Numbered from the stretch's first letter, positions 44,228 through 53,890 are shown. The stretch: 64,000 nucleotides of DNA from Georhizobium profundi (GCF_003952725.1 NZ_CP032509.1:1574001-1638000); one strand, 5' to 3'. Notes: a model not told the origin generated them from the letters alone. Numbers and translations: made by a program.

Positions 44228-47041
44228 TCACTGGCCGAGCCGCTCAAGCAGGGCGGGAACGTGCACCTGGTCGGTCTTGTAGTTGCCGGTCAGCATGTAC
44301 ATCATGATGTTGACGCCGGTCCGGTAGGCAAATTCGCGCTGGGCGGGGTCCGCCGGAACCGTCGGATAGATCGGCACGCCATTGGTGTCGATCGCCCACG
44401 CGCCGGCCAGATCGTTGCCGGTGATGATGACCGAGGTCACGCCATCGGCGGATGTCATCGTGCGCGTTTCACCGGCTTGCGGCAATTGCTCGATCCACAT
44501 TTCGCCGCCGCGGTACCGGCCCGGAAAATCCGGAAGCAGATAGAACGCCTTCGTCAGCACGTGATCTTCCGGCACGGGCTCGAGCGGCGGTATGTCGAGG
44601 TCGGCCATGATGGCCCGCAGGCGGTCGGTCTCCGGGCTTGCTGCATTGCCGAGGCCGGAGAACTGATCGCGGGTATCGAAAAGAACGGTTCCGCCGGCCT
44701 TCATATAGGCGTCGATGCGGCTGATGGCCTGCGCGCTCGGCATTGGCGCGCTGGCGCTGACGGGCCAGTAGATCAGCGGGAAGAAGGCTAACTGGTCGGT
44801 TTCTATATCGAGACCTGCCGGAGCGCCTGGTTCGAGCGACGTTCGGTAGGCCAGGAACTCGGCGAGCCCGGCAAGGCCGCGCTCGGAAATACGGTCGACC
44901 TCATCCTCGCCGGTCAGCACATAGCCGATCCGGGTGGTGTTGAGCTGTTCCAGGATAATGTCGTCGCCGGCGCGCGTATCATCCGTCTGCGCTCTCGCAT
45001 CAGGTGTCAGCGTCAGCGACACTGCAAATATAGCGACCATGCCAGCTGCCGCGCGGCCGAGTGCAGGCGATCCGATCCGCAGACGCCGTGCAAAGCCAGC
45101 CATGAAAAGAACGACGGCGCTATCGACGAGCAGGAGGATCATCGCGGCGGTGAAGAGATGCGGGCGCAGCGACACGGCATTGTCTGTCCCGTAGCCTGTC
45201 CGCGTTGCGGAAACGGCGTCCGGCCAGGCGACAGGTTCGAGCGCATCGCGTCCGTCCATCAGGTTGAGCGCGATGAAGCCATCCTCGGTGCCGTAAAGAC
45301 CGGGCGGATTTTCCGGGCTGACTGTGGGCGCTTCGTTCGAGAGCACGAGTGGGCGGGCTTCGCCCGATGGCGCGACCAATTGGCCGGCAGCGTCGAGCAA
45401 TCGATAGGGCGGCAGGGATGCCTGTTCGCCCGCGCTGCCACCGGCCGGCTGGCCGCCAGCACTGGACAGCATGACCGTCCGGCGCAGCATCTCGACGAAA
45501 TCGCCGGAGATCGGCAGGTTCGACCAGGTCGCTTCGGCAGTGACATGGAACAGCACCGTGCGACCCTCGCCGATCTGGCGGGTGGTGACGAGCGGCGTGC
45601 CGTCTTCCAGGCTCGCCCAAGTATTGGCGGAAAGCTCGGGGGAGGGCTGCGCGAGCACCTGCCGGTTGACGACGATGTTTTCGGGCGGCGGCATTCCGGC
45701 AAAGGGGCCCTGATCCGGATAGGGTGCAAGGTTTTGCGGCTCCGTCCATGACAGGGCGCCGCCGAGCGCGCGCTCGCCCTGACGCAGCGTCACGGGGATA
45801 AGGGGGTCGTTTTCGTCCGCGCCGGCAAGCCGCGGTCCGGCGAAGCGCAGGAGCAGGCCACCGTCTTCCACCCACTCGGTCAGCGGGCCGTAGACATCGT
45901 CCGGCAGGGTGCCGATGTCGGCCATGACGATGACCGACGGGTTGGTCTCGATGAGCTCGGGAATGGCAACCGACAGTTCCGGATCGCGGGGTCGCACGAT
46001 GTCGGCAAAGGGTTCGAGCGCGCGTTCGATGTAATAGAGCGGGGCGAGCAGCGGCTGTGCCAGATCAGCGGAGGCGCCCGAAAGCAGGGCCACGCGCCGG
46101 CGGCGGAAGCTGTCGTCGAGCAGATAGGCGGAGCCGGCGCTGCGGATCCCCGGGATCGCGAAGCGCGCGAAATCATTGCGGAGTTCGAACGGCGCCCGGA
46201 TAGAGCCGGTGCCCGTGGTCTCGCCATCCGCGAAATCGATGCTGCCCTCGGCAATCGCGCGGCCCTGGATGTCGTGAGCATTGAAGGGATAGCTCACAGC
46301 TCCGCCACCGACCGGCCGCTCAGCTTCGACGACGAAGGCGTCGGCGCCATTCTCGGCATCGACGAGCGCGACGGCATCGGGTCCGTCTTCGAAGAGCAGG
46401 ACCGACGCCGCACCGATCGCTTCCAACTGTGCGGAAAGTCGGTCTGTCTCTTCCCCGTCGGACGTAACGCCATCGCTCAGGATCGCCAAAGTGCCGGGCG
46501 CAGTGCCACCGAGCGTGTCCGCCACAGCTGCAAGCGTGCGGGCACGGTCGCCATGCTGGGGCAGGGCGCTTGCAGCCTGCAAGCGCTCGAGTGCCTGGGC
46601 GGCCGAGCGGGGGGTCGCGTCATGGGTCGCGTCGGCGGTGAAGACGAGCGAGACCGGAATTTCGCTTTCCTCAGCGTCGGTGATCAGCCGGGATGCAACC
46701 GCGACGCGGTCTTCCCAATCGGCGGCGGTCGCCCAGCCATTGTCCATGACGATCAGCAGCGGCCCCTCGGTCGATATGCTGTTTTCCCGCGGATTGAGGA
46801 TCGGATCGGCAAGCGCCATAATGATGAAGCCGGCGATGGCAAGCCGCAGAAGCGTTAGCCACCACGGGCTTTTCGACGGCGTTTCTTCGCGCTTCATCAC
46901 GCGCGCGAGAATCTTGAGCGGCGGGAAGATCTCAGCCTGGGGGCGCGGCGGCGTCAGGCGCAGCAACCACCAGATGACCGGCAGGGCGAGCAGGCCGAAA
47001 AGCACGAGCGGCGCGGAAAAGGCGAGCGGCAGACCGAGCAT
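44228..47041 (-). CDS. BatA N-terminal domain and DUF4159 membrane protein
   Basis: This 937-residue protein starts with a BatA-type aerotolerance N-terminal domain: two membrane helices around PLVLFGLLALPVIWWLLRLTPP and SPWWLTLLRLAIAGF. A von Willebrand-A-like region follows (VMDNGWATAADWE, LAILSDGVTSDG), then long periplasmic beta/amidotransferase-like segments and a membrane helix pair near 640-690. A C-terminal DUF4159 domain covers about 715-935 (IGYVLTGEDEVD, YMKAGGTVLFDTRDQF, GVNIMMYMLTGNYK). It overlaps DUF58 by one base (TGATG). The gene set MoxR-DUF58-BatA/DUF4159 suggests a chaperone-like membrane complex; this is inferred. Confidence 0.82.
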   Translation of the reverse strand: MLGLPLAFSAPLVLFGLLALPVIWWLLRLTPPRPQAEIFPPLKILARVMKREETPSKSPWWLTLLRLAIAGFIIMALADPILNPRENSISTEGPLLIVMDNGWATAADWEDRVAVASRLITDAEESEIPVSLVFTADATHDATPRSAAQALERLQAASALPQHGDRARTLAAVADTLGGTAPGTLAILSDGVTSDGEETDRLSAQLEAIGAASVLLFEDGPDAVALVDAENGADAFVVEAERPVGGGAVSYPFNAHDIQGRAIAEGSIDFADGETTGTGSIRAPFELRNDFARFAIPGIRSAGSAYLLDDSFRRRRVALLSGASADLAQPLLAPLYYIERALEPFADIVRPRDPELSVAIPELIETNPSVIVMADIGTLPDDVYGPLTEWVEDGGLLLRFAGPRLAGADENDPLIPVTLRQGERALGGALSWTEPQNLAPYPDQGPFAGMPPPENIVVNRQVLAQPSPELSANTWASLEDGTPLVTTRQIGEGRTVLFHVTAEATWSNLPISGDFVEMLRRTVMLSSAGGQPAGGSAGEQASLPPYRLLDAAGQLVAPSGEARPLVLSNEAPTVSPENPPGLYGTEDGFIALNLMDGRDALEPVAWPDAVSATRTGYGTDNAVSLRPHLFTAAMILLLVDSAVVLFMAGFARRLRIGSPALGRAAAGMVAIFAVSLTLTPDARAQTDDTRAGDDIILEQLNTTRIGYVLTGEDEVDRISERGLAGLAEFLAYRTSLEPGAPAGLDIETDQLAFFPLIYWPVSASAPMPSAQAISRIDAYMKAGGTVLFDTRDQFSGLGNAASPETDRLRAIMADLDIPPLEPVPEDHVLTKAFYLLPDFPGRYRGGEMWIEQLPQAGETRTMTSADGVTSVIITGNDLAGAWAIDTNGVPIYPTVPADPAQREFAYRTGVNIMMYMLTGNYKTDQVHVPALLERLGQ

Positions 47042-47958
47042 CAGCCAGCCCTCGCCAAAGTCGTCGCGGGCATGCCGGAAAGGTGCATGTGCAGAGCGAC
47101 GAGCGCCTCCGATGCGGGCCTGTCCGTGCGGTGGGTCGTGAAGCTCCACCCCAGGCGTCTGAGCGCGCCACCCAGGACTTCCCGTCGTGCCAGATAGGCG
47201 TTGCGGTACTCTTCGCCGGCCGTTTCCGCGCGCCCCAGCGTCAGCTTGCCGCCGGTCTCCGGATCAACGAATTCCGTTCGTCCGGCATAGGGGAATATCT
47301 CTTCCACCGGATCGCAGACTTCCAGCACATGGCCGCGGATGCCGCGCTTTGCCAGCGGCGCGAGCGTTGCCAGCACATCTTCAGGCGGATCGAGGAAGTC
47401 GCTGACGACGACGATGTCGTTGCGGGCGGTGATGCGGGTGAGATTGGGAAGAGCCGTGCTTGGCGGTGCCAGCACCAATGCGCCCGCCAGCCGTTCGGCC
47501 GCATTGCGTGCCGCGACCGGCTCCATCGCGCCGGGATAGGCGATGCGTTCACCAGACCGCGACAGTATCTCCGCCAGCGCCAGCACGACGACGAGCGCGC
47601 GGCTTTCCTTGGAGACCTGACCCAGATCCGATTTGAACATCATCGAAGCGGATGCGTCGGCCCAGAGCCACAGCGTGTGCGCGGCTTCCCATTCGCGGTC
47701 GCGCAGATAGGTGTGGTCGTCGCGCGCGGAACGGCGCCAATCGATGCGCGACAGGCTTTCACCGGGAGCGTAGGGGCGAAACTGCCAGAAATTTTCGCCG
47801 ATGCCCCTGCGGCGGCGGCCGTGCCAGCCGGCGATGACGCTGTTGGAAACCCGGCGCGCTTCAACGAGGCAATCCGGCACAAGCGCAGCGCGCTGGCGCG
47901 CACGCGAGAGCGCCTCGCTGCTCGATGTGGGTTGAACCGTTTTTCCGAGGGCTGCCAT
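47041..47958 (-). CDS. DUF58 domain protein
   Basis: This 305-residue cytoplasmic protein has the DUF58 signature RRRGIGENFWQFRPYAPGESLSRIDWRRSAR-type around residues 47-77. A von Willebrand-A-like domain follows (LWLWADASASMMF, DIVVVSDFLDP). DUF58 proteins are constant partners of MoxR ATPases, probably as their targets or adaptors. The start at 47958 (MAALGKTVQ) is 15 bp after the moxR stop; an upstream extension antisense to nothing but within moxR was rejected. It is translationally linked to the BatA/DUF4159 gene. Confidence 0.87.
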   Translation of the reverse strand: MAALGKTVQPTSSSEALSRARQRAALVPDCLVEARRVSNSVIAGWHGRRRRGIGENFWQFRPYAPGESLSRIDWRRSARDDHTYLRDREWEAAHTLWLWADASASMMFKSDLGQVSKESRALVVVLALAEILSRSGERIAYPGAMEPVAARNAAERLAGALVLAPPSTALPNLTRITARNDIVVVSDFLDPPEDVLATLAPLAKRGIRGHVLEVCDPVEEIFPYAGRTEFVDPETGGKLTLGRAETAGEEYRNAYLARREVLGGALRRLGWSFTTHRTDRPASEALVALHMHLSGMPATTLARAG

Positions 47959-47972
47959 CAGGATCGCTTCGC

Positions 47973-48989
47973 TTACCGCCTCGCTTTTGATTTCACGAGA
48001 TCGGCGATCACGTCGCGCAGGCTCATGCCTTCCGCGCGCGCTGCAAAGGACAAGGCCATGCGGTGTTGCAGCACCGGTTCGGCCAGCGCGTCGACATCGT
48101 CGATCGAAGGTGCAAGCCTGCCATCGTAGAGAGCTCGGGCACGGGCGCAAAGCATCAGCGCCTGGCCGGCACGGGGGCCGGGGCCCCAGGCGACATGCCG
48201 GTCGGTGGCCTCGTTGCCATTGCCGGGCCGGGCCGCTCGCACGAGCGAAAGGATGGCGTCGACCACGGTTTCGCTCACCGGCATCTGGCGGATGAGCGCC
48301 TGAATCTCCTGAAGACGCGCCGCATCGAGCACCGCCGACGCATCGCTCTCACGTACACCTGTGGTCTCGAGCAGGATCTGGCGCTCGGCTTCGAGCTCGG
48401 GATAGCGCACGTCCACCTGCATCAGGAACCGGTCGAGCTGTGCCTCGGGCAGGGGGTAAGTGCCTTCCTGCTCGAGCGGGTTCTGGGTCGCGAGCACGTG
48501 GAACGGGGCAGGCAGATCGTTGCGCTCGCCGGCGACGGTCACGTGATATTCTTGCATCGCCTGCAACAGAGCCGACTGGGTGCGGGGCGAGGCACGGTTG
48601 ATTTCGTCTGCCATCAGAAGCTGCGTGAAGACAGGGCCGCGCACGAAGCGGAAGGAGCGCTTGCCGCTGTCATCCTGGTCCATGACCTCCGAGCCGATGA
48701 TGTCGGACGGCATGAGGTCGGGCGTGAACTGGATGCGGTTGGCATTGAGACCGAGCACGGTGCCCAGCGTCACGACAAGCTTGGTCTTGGCCAGCCCAGG
48801 AACGCCGACGAGCAGCGCGTGACCGCCTGAGAGAATCGCGAGCAGCGTTTGCTCGACCACGCTGTCCTGGCCGAAGATGACCTTGGCGACTTCCGCGCGA
48901 ATGCGGGCGATGTCTTCCAGTGCCTGCTCGGCGGAGCGAACGATCGCCTTTTCATCCAGCGGCGTGGCGGTCGGTTGCATGGCGCCCAT
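47973..48989 (-). CDS. MoxR-family AAA+ ATPase
   Basis: This 338-residue AAA+ ATPase has Walker A GVPGLAKTK at about 65-73, Walker B LLMADEINRASPRTQSALLQ, sensor 1 LATQNPLEQEGTYPLPEAQLDRF and a C-terminal lid domain. MoxR proteins act with DUF58/von Willebrand proteins as chaperones that insert metals or assemble complexes. It is the first gene of a four-gene minus-strand operon. ATG at 48989 follows GAAAGGG by 10 bp; Met at 48980 is an alternative, and the longer frame to 49130 lacks similarity. Confidence 0.9.
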   Translation of the reverse strand: MGAMQPTATPLDEKAIVRSAEQALEDIARIRAEVAKVIFGQDSVVEQTLLAILSGGHALLVGVPGLAKTKLVVTLGTVLGLNANRIQFTPDLMPSDIIGSEVMDQDDSGKRSFRFVRGPVFTQLLMADEINRASPRTQSALLQAMQEYHVTVAGERNDLPAPFHVLATQNPLEQEGTYPLPEAQLDRFLMQVDVRYPELEAERQILLETTGVRESDASAVLDAARLQEIQALIRQMPVSETVVDAILSLVRAARPGNGNEATDRHVAWGPGPRAGQALMLCARARALYDGRLAPSIDDVDALAEPVLQHRMALSFAARAEGMSLRDVIADLVKSKARR

Positions 48990-49202
48990 TGGGTCGAGGC
49001 CCTTTCGATCGGTTGCTGACGGAGCTCTGGCGAACGGCCGGAACGCTTCTCTCGTTCGTCCCGCATCAAGGATCAGGTGACCGCATGAGGGGATCGAAGC
49101 CAAGCTTATTCCGACGCCCTTCGCTGGCAAGCATGTTTTGAATAACTATCTGGTGAGTTAGCGGGCAAGCTGGACGGAACAATGGCAGGAAGCAGAGCAG
49201 AT

Positions 49203-49808
49203 ATGACGCAGCACGACCCGGCCAAATCCGACAAGGGCGAGAGCGATCTTGCGGCTTTGATAAGTCGGGCTGTCACCGGACGTGGCCTGCCGCCTGTCGA
49301 GACGTGGAATCCGGATCATTGCGGCGATATCGACATGCGCATTGCCGCCGACGGTACCTGGTTCTACCAGGGCACGCCGATTGGCCGGGAGCGGCTCGTG
49401 CGCCTCTTTTCCACGGTCCTTCGCAAGGATGAGGACGGGCAGACCTATCTTGTCACGCCTGTGGAAAAGGTTGTCGTGCATGTCGAAGATGCCCCTTTTC
49501 TCGCGGTCGAGATGAGCGCGACCATGCGCGATGGACACGAAGTGCTGACGTTCCGCACCAATGTCGGCGATCTGATCGAAGCTGGGCCCGAGCATCCGAT
49601 CCGATTCGAGGCCACCGAACCCGATGGCGCGCTGAAGCCCTATCTACATGTGCGGGGACGGCTGGAAGCGCTCGTCACCCGGGCCTTGACCTACGACCTC
49701 GTCGAACGCGCCGTGACGGAAGACGTGAATGGAAAGGCGACTGTTTGCCTGCGATCGGCCGGCGCCGTCTTTCCGATCATGCCCGCCGACGATCTCGCAG
49801 CCGGGTGA
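49203..49808 (+). CDS. DUF1285 domain protein
   Basis: This 201-residue soluble protein has the DUF1285 pattern: LPPVETWNPDHCGDIDMRI near the N-terminus, DGTWFYQGTPIGRERLVRLFSTVLR, and VTPVEKVVVHVEDAPFLAVEM. Its function is not known; two beta-rich units are predicted from the pattern. Two starts are possible, 49182 (GGACGGAA close by) and 49203. It begins a plus-strand unit with a Nudix gene 8 bp later and the CCA-adding enzyme, so a link to nucleotide or RNA metabolism is possible but unproven. Confidence 0.8.
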   Translation: MTQHDPAKSDKGESDLAALISRAVTGRGLPPVETWNPDHCGDIDMRIAADGTWFYQGTPIGRERLVRLFSTVLRKDEDGQTYLVTPVEKVVVHVEDAPFLAVEMSATMRDGHEVLTFRTNVGDLIEAGPEHPIRFEATEPDGALKPYLHVRGRLEALVTRALTYDLVERAVTEDVNGKATVCLRSAGAVFPIMPADDLAAG

Positions 49809-49816
49809 CATTGACG

Positions 49817-50476
49817 ATGCGTTTCGATGATCCGGCGGGGCTGCATCGCTTCAGCGCCGAAACCTTCCGGCAGCGCGCGGCCCATCACCAGCGCAGCGCA
49901 GCCGAAATCGCAGACGCGTTCCGCCACCATGGCGACCATGCCCTGAACCCGGATCTCGCAGATCAGCTCGAGGCGGTTGCGCGACGCGATGCGGCCGTTT
50001 TGATACCGGTGATCGATGATGGCGCGGCCGATGCGCGCCTCATCCTTACGCAGCGGGCGGGAAGCCTGCGCCAACACTCCGGACAGGTCGCGTTTCCGGG
50101 CGGCAAGATCGATCCGGAGGATGGCTCGCCCGAAGCGGCTGCCATACGCGAAGCGCAGGAAGAGATCGCGCTCGATCCTGCCTTCGTCACACCTGTCGGT
50201 CAGTTGCCGCCTTATCTCACCATGTCGGGTTTCAGGATCATGCCGGTTCTGGCGGTCGTGAAGCCGGGATATTCGCTCGTTCCCAATCCGGATGAAGTGG
50301 CCGAGGTCTTCGAGGTGCCGCTTTCTTTCCTTATGACCCCTGAGAATCACATTCGCGAAAGTCGGGTGTGGCAGGGGCGCGAACGCCATTATTACACAAT
50401 GCCGTATGAGAATCGGTTCATCTGGGGGGTGACCGCGGGGATTTTGCGGATGCTCTATGAGAGGCTTTACGGATGA
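49817..50476 (+). CDS. Nudix hydrolase, CoA pyrophosphatase type
   Basis: This 219-residue Nudix protein has RQHSGQVAFPGGKIDPEDG followed by the catalytic helix AAIREAQEEIALD (about residues 86-120). This is the arrangement of NudL-type CoA diphosphatases, with the family's UPF0035-like LLxQRxxxLRxHSGQVAFPGG lead. It probably hydrolyses CoA to phosphopantetheine and 3',5'-ADP. The start is ATG at 49817; GTG at 49805 overlapping the previous stop is possible. It overlaps the next gene by 4 bp. Confidence 0.87.
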   Translation: MRFDDPAGLHRFSAETFRQRAAHHQRSAAEIADAFRHHGDHALNPDLADQLEAVARRDAAVLIPVIDDGAADARLILTQRAGSLRQHSGQVAFPGGKIDPEDGSPEAAAIREAQEEIALDPAFVTPVGQLPPYLTMSGFRIMPVLAVVKPGYSLVPNPDEVAEVFEVPLSFLMTPENHIRESRVWQGRERHYYTMPYENRFIWGVTAGILRMLYERLYG

Positions 50477-51774
50477 CGACGGACGTTACGGGGGATGTGG
50501 CTTCCAGCGCTGAAACATTGCGCGAGGCGCCGTGGTTCAAGGCTGCCGGGGTTCAACGCGTTCTCGATCTCTTGAACGACGAAGCCGCCGATACGCGGAT
50601 CGTCGGCGGGGCGGTGCGCAATGCGCTGATGGGGCTGCCGGTCGTCGATATCGATCTGGCCACGAACCTGAAGCCGGAGGAGGTCATCGCACGGGCAGAG
50701 ACGGCGAAGATCAAGTCTCTGCCGACCGGTATCGAGCACGGCACGGTCACGCTGGTCGTGGACGGCCAGACCTTCGAAGTGACGACGCTGCGCACGGACG
50801 TCGAAACCGATGGGCGACGCGCCGTCGTTGCTTTCGGCACCGACTGGGCCGAGGATGCCGCCAGACGCGATTTCACGATCAACGCGCTCTATCTCGATCG
50901 CAATGGGGAGCTTGTCGACCTGGTCGACGGGCTTGCCGATATCGAGACGAAGACGGTCCGTTTCATCGGCGATGCCGATTTGCGGATAACCGAAGATTAT
51001 CTGCGCATTTTGCGGTTTTTCCGCTTCTTTGCTCATTTTGGCGGGGGGCGGCCGGATGCCGATGGGATCCGTGCGGCTGCGCGCCACAAGGAAGGAATCG
51101 CGAAACTGTCGGCCGAGCGGGTTTGGGCGGAACTCAAGAAGCTCCTTGCTGCCCGCGATCCATCCCGTGCGCTGTTGTGGATGCGTCAATCGGGCGTTTT
51201 GACGGAAGTTCTGCCGGAAACCGAAAAGTGGGGGATCGATTCGATCCATGGTCTCGTCCACGCCGAGGAGGCGTTCGGCTGGGAGCCAGATCCGCTCCTG
51301 CGGCTGCTCGCGATCGTGCCGCCGGACGAAGCCCGGCTGGACGCGATGGCCAAGCGGTTGAAGATGTCGCGCGCCGAGGCGCGGCGACTACAGGCCTATG
51401 CGCGGGCTGAAGATCCGGCCCATGGGGCAACGGACGTCGTTTTCCACAAGCATGCCTACCGCGCGAGTGGACCCGCCTTGATGGATCGGCTCAAGCTCAA
51501 GCTGGCTTCGGCCCGGATGCGGGCGCGGTCGGAAACGGGCGCCCTTGCGGAGGCCGCCGGTTACGCGCGGCTGATCGAGCGCCTTGGAAAGTGGCAGCGG
51601 CCGGTCTTTCCGATCAGCGGAAAGGACCTGTCGGATCTTGGTCTGAAGCAGGGGCCGAAGCTCGGTGCGCTGCTGTCGGATCTCGAAGAGGCCTGGATTT
51701 CCAGCAATTTCATCATGACGCGCGACGACCTCCTTTCGAAGGCCGCCGCGCGGATCGCTGAAAAGGAGAGCTGA
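50473..51774 (+). CDS. CCA tRNA nucleotidyltransferase
   Basis: This 433-residue class II nucleotidyltransferase builds or repairs the 3' CCA of tRNAs. The head domain has IVGGAVRNALMGLPVVDIDLAT (GG and the DxD metal pair), the neck has RRDFTINALYLD, and ITEDYLRILRFFRFFAHFG is the conserved helical signature. A C-terminal body/tail follows. Expected as the only such gene in alphaproteobacteria, with polyA polymerase as the alternative annotation. It is coupled to the Nudix gene by ATGA. Its TGA and the next minus-strand stop abut as TGATCA. Confidence 0.93.
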   Translation: MTTDVTGDVASSAETLREAPWFKAAGVQRVLDLLNDEAADTRIVGGAVRNALMGLPVVDIDLATNLKPEEVIARAETAKIKSLPTGIEHGTVTLVVDGQTFEVTTLRTDVETDGRRAVVAFGTDWAEDAARRDFTINALYLDRNGELVDLVDGLADIETKTVRFIGDADLRITEDYLRILRFFRFFAHFGGGRPDADGIRAAARHKEGIAKLSAERVWAELKKLLAARDPSRALLWMRQSGVLTEVLPETEKWGIDSIHGLVHAEEAFGWEPDPLLRLLAIVPPDEARLDAMAKRLKMSRAEARRLQAYARAEDPAHGATDVVFHKHAYRASGPALMDRLKLKLASARMRARSETGALAEAAGYARLIERLGKWQRPVFPISGKDLSDLGLKQGPKLGALLSDLEEAWISSNFIMTRDDLLSKAAARIAEKES

Positions 51775-51969
51775 TCAGCTTGCCTGACGGCTCGCTGGTC
51801 CGTCTTCTATCCGCTGCTTGATGGCGTCGACCATGGATTCGCGAATGACGGTTTCGCCGTGTGTCGTGCGCAGGTGGTCGACGGCGCGGCGCACGACTTC
51901 CGCTTCTTCATCAGCGCTCGTTTGCCAGGAACAGCCAGGCACGAGCGATCCGCACTGGAACGTCTTCAT
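51775..51969 (-). CDS. DUF1059 small protein, possible zinc-binding
   Basis: This 64-residue protein starts after a strong GAGGAGG ribosome site. The DUF1059 pattern is clear: Cys6, Cys13, then VVRRAVDHLRTTHGE with His32 and His37, and a C-terminal amphipathic helix. The C-x6-C...H-x4-H spacing looks like a small zinc-finger-like site, although no metal data are implied. Its function is unknown. It lies 86 bp downstream of hemF on the same strand, so it may share that transcript. Confidence 0.85.
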   Translation of the reverse strand: MKTFQCGSLVPGCSWQTSADEEAEVVRRAVDHLRTTHGETVIRESMVDAIKQRIEDGPASRQAS

Positions 51970-52055
51970 GATCGTTTCCTCCTCTGTCCGGAACTTGAAG
52001 ACTACCAGCAAAACGCGCTGGCGCCCAATTTGTTCGTGACGGAGGATGATCGCGA

Positions 52056-52967
52056 CTAGGGCCAGCGCACCACCGGAGGCAGGGAGGACAGGATGGAATC
52101 GACGTTTCCGCCGGTCTTCAAGCCAAAGATCGTGCCACGGTCGTAGAGCAGGTTGAATTCGACGTAACGGCCGCGGCGCACGAGCTGTTCGTCGCGGTCT
52201 TCTTCCGTCCAGCCCTCGTTGAAATTGGCGCGCACCAGCTTGGGATAGACGATCGCGAAAGCGCGGCCGACATCCTGCACAAAGGCGAAATCGGCGTCCC
52301 AGCCGCCTTTCTCCTCGCTGGAGCGCAGCCAGTCGAAGAAGATCCCGCCAATGCCGCGCGGTTCGTTGCGGTGCTTGAGGTGGAAATATTCCTCGCACCA
52401 GGCCTTGTAGCGCGGATAGTCGGCAACCTTGTGCCTGTTGCACGCAATTTCCATCGCCCGGTGGAAGAGCTGGGTGTCGGGATCGTCCTGCGTGCGACGG
52501 CGGTCGAGCACGGGGGTGAGATCGGCGCCGCCACCGAACCACTGACTCGATGTCACGACCATGCGGGTGTTCATGTGCACGGCAGGCACATTCGGGTTGA
52601 CCGGGTGCACGATCAGCGAAATGCCTGATGCCCAGAAGCGCGGGTCTTCCTCTGCGCCGGGGATCTGGCTGCGAAATTCGGGTGAAAACTCGCCGAAAAC
52701 GGTCGATGTGTGGACACCGGCTTTTTCGAACACGCGGCCGTTGAGGAGCGACATGACGCCGCCACCGCCCGCACCGTCATCGCGGCTCCAGGGTGTCTGG
52801 ACGAACCGACCCGGCTCCTGGTCGGAGAGGGGACCCTGAACTTCATCCTCCAGCGTTTCGAAGGCGGCGACGATCGTGTCGCGCAGCGTTTCGAACCAGG
52901 CGCGTGCGCGCACCTTCTTGCCTTCGATGTCATCTGGATGTGTGGCCGGAAGGTCCGGTCGTTCCAT
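52056..52967 (-). CDS. hemF: Oxygen-dependent coproporphyrinogen III oxidase
   Basis: This 303-residue cytosolic enzyme decarboxylates two propionates of coproporphyrinogen III with O2 in heme synthesis. Signature stretches are [32 protein letters not shown] with the catalytic-site His/Asn, [10 protein letters not shown] and [16 protein letters not shown]. Full length for the family. The start ATG at 52967 has only weak ribosome-site similarity. It is divergent from a small unknown gene; no FNR or iron box could be defined in the 164-bp gap. Confidence 0.96.
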   Translation of the reverse strand: MERPDLPATHPDDIEGKKVRARAWFETLRDTIVAAFETLEDEVQGPLSDQEPGRFVQTPWSRDDGAGGGGVMSLLNGRVFEKAGVHTSTVFGEFSPEFRSQIPGAEEDPRFWASGISLIVHPVNPNVPAVHMNTRMVVTSSQWFGGGADLTPVLDRRRTQDDPDTQLFHRAMEIACNRHKVADYPRYKAWCEEYFHLKHRNEPRGIGGIFFDWLRSSEEKGGWDADFAFVQDVGRAFAIVYPKLVRANFNEGWTEEDRDEQLVRRGRYVEFNLLYDRGTIFGLKTGGNVDSILSSLPPVVRWP

Positions 52968-53131
52968 AGCTCAATGCCCCCGTGCGGGCGGCCCGTTCCG
53001 CCCAATCCGCAGTTTGCCCGGCAAGCCGCGATTTGCAACCTGCTTGGCGTGGCTTCGCCGCGACGATTCGACTCGCTTTCGCCAATACCGATGTCTATCT
53101 TTTGATGATCAGGACTGGAAGCCGCGAGGAC

Positions 53132-53395
53132 ATGATGGTTCGTCGACAGCCGCAGCCCCCTATGGAGGGCCTGCGCAGGCAGATCAGCAAGGGGCGGCGC
53201 GAAGGCGCCACGGGCTCCACGTCAACCTTCGTGCGCGAAACCTTCGTGCTGCCGCGCATGGCTGCTCGCGCCAAGGCCCGCGAATGGCTCGATACCTGGC
53301 CAAAGGCCGCCTACTGGACGGAAATCGAAACCTGGCGGCAGCTTCCCGACGACCGGATCGAGTTCACCATGCGGCGATTGCCGACCGCCGACTGA
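53132..53395 (+). CDS. Small hypothetical protein, 87 aa
   Basis: I do not recognise a named family, but the sequence reads as real coding DNA. It has a basic, Gln/Pro-containing start (VRRQPQPPMEGLRRQISKGR). A conserved-looking segment follows, STFVRETFVLPRMAARAKAREWLDTWPKAAYWTEIETW, at about 35-72. The tail is short and basic. No membrane or export signal is present. ATG codons at 53132 and 53135 both lie just after GCGAGGA. It converges on trmL with a 24-bp gap. Confidence 0.65.
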   Translation: MMVRRQPQPPMEGLRRQISKGRREGATGSTSTFVRETFVLPRMAARAKAREWLDTWPKAAYWTEIETWRQLPDDRIEFTMRRLPTAD

Positions 53396-53419
53396 TCTTC
53401 GCCTCTTTGGCCTTCATTC

Positions 53420-53890
53420 CTATGTGACGGCGAATGCACCCGTCTGCCTGAGGGCCTCGCCGGCAACCATCGCTGTCGAGATCGCAAGATTAAGCGATCG
53501 CATGCCGGGATGCATCGGTATGAGAATCCGGGCGTCCGCGAGCGCGTGAACATCGTCCGGAACGCCGGCGCTTTCGCGGCCGAACAGCAGGACATCGCTC
53601 GGGTCGAACCGGAAGTTCGTGTAGCCGACGGCGCCTTTCGTGGTCGCCAGCACGAGACGCCGCTTCTCTTGCGCCCGCCACGCTTCGAAATGGTCAAAAT
53701 TGATATGGCGCACGAGCGCCGCCTGCGCCGCATAATCCATGCCGGCGCGTTTCAGAGCCTTGTCCGAGAGATCGAATCCGGCGGGCTCGATGATGTGGAC
53801 CGACAGGCCAAGACACGCCGCCATACGCAGGATCGTCCCCGCGTTCCCAGGGATGTCAGGCTGAAAAAGGGCGAGTGAAAGGCTATGCAT
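53420..53890 (-). CDS. trmL: tRNA (cytidine(34)-2'-O)-methyltransferase TrmL
   Basis: This 156-residue minimal SPOUT methyltransferase modifies the wobble nucleotide of some Leu tRNAs. Motifs are the N-terminal LALFQPDIPGNAGTILR, motif 2 LLFGRESAGVP and motif 3 IPMHPGMRSLNLAISTAMV, which form the trefoil-knot SAM site. Length is typical. It is divergent from the first ABC exporter gene. Confidence 0.94.
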   Translation of the reverse strand: MHSLSLALFQPDIPGNAGTILRMAACLGLSVHIIEPAGFDLSDKALKRAGMDYAAQAALVRHINFDHFEAWRAQEKRRLVLATTKGAVGYTNFRFDPSDVLLFGRESAGVPDDVHALADARILIPMHPGMRSLNLAISTAMVAGEALRQTGAFAVT

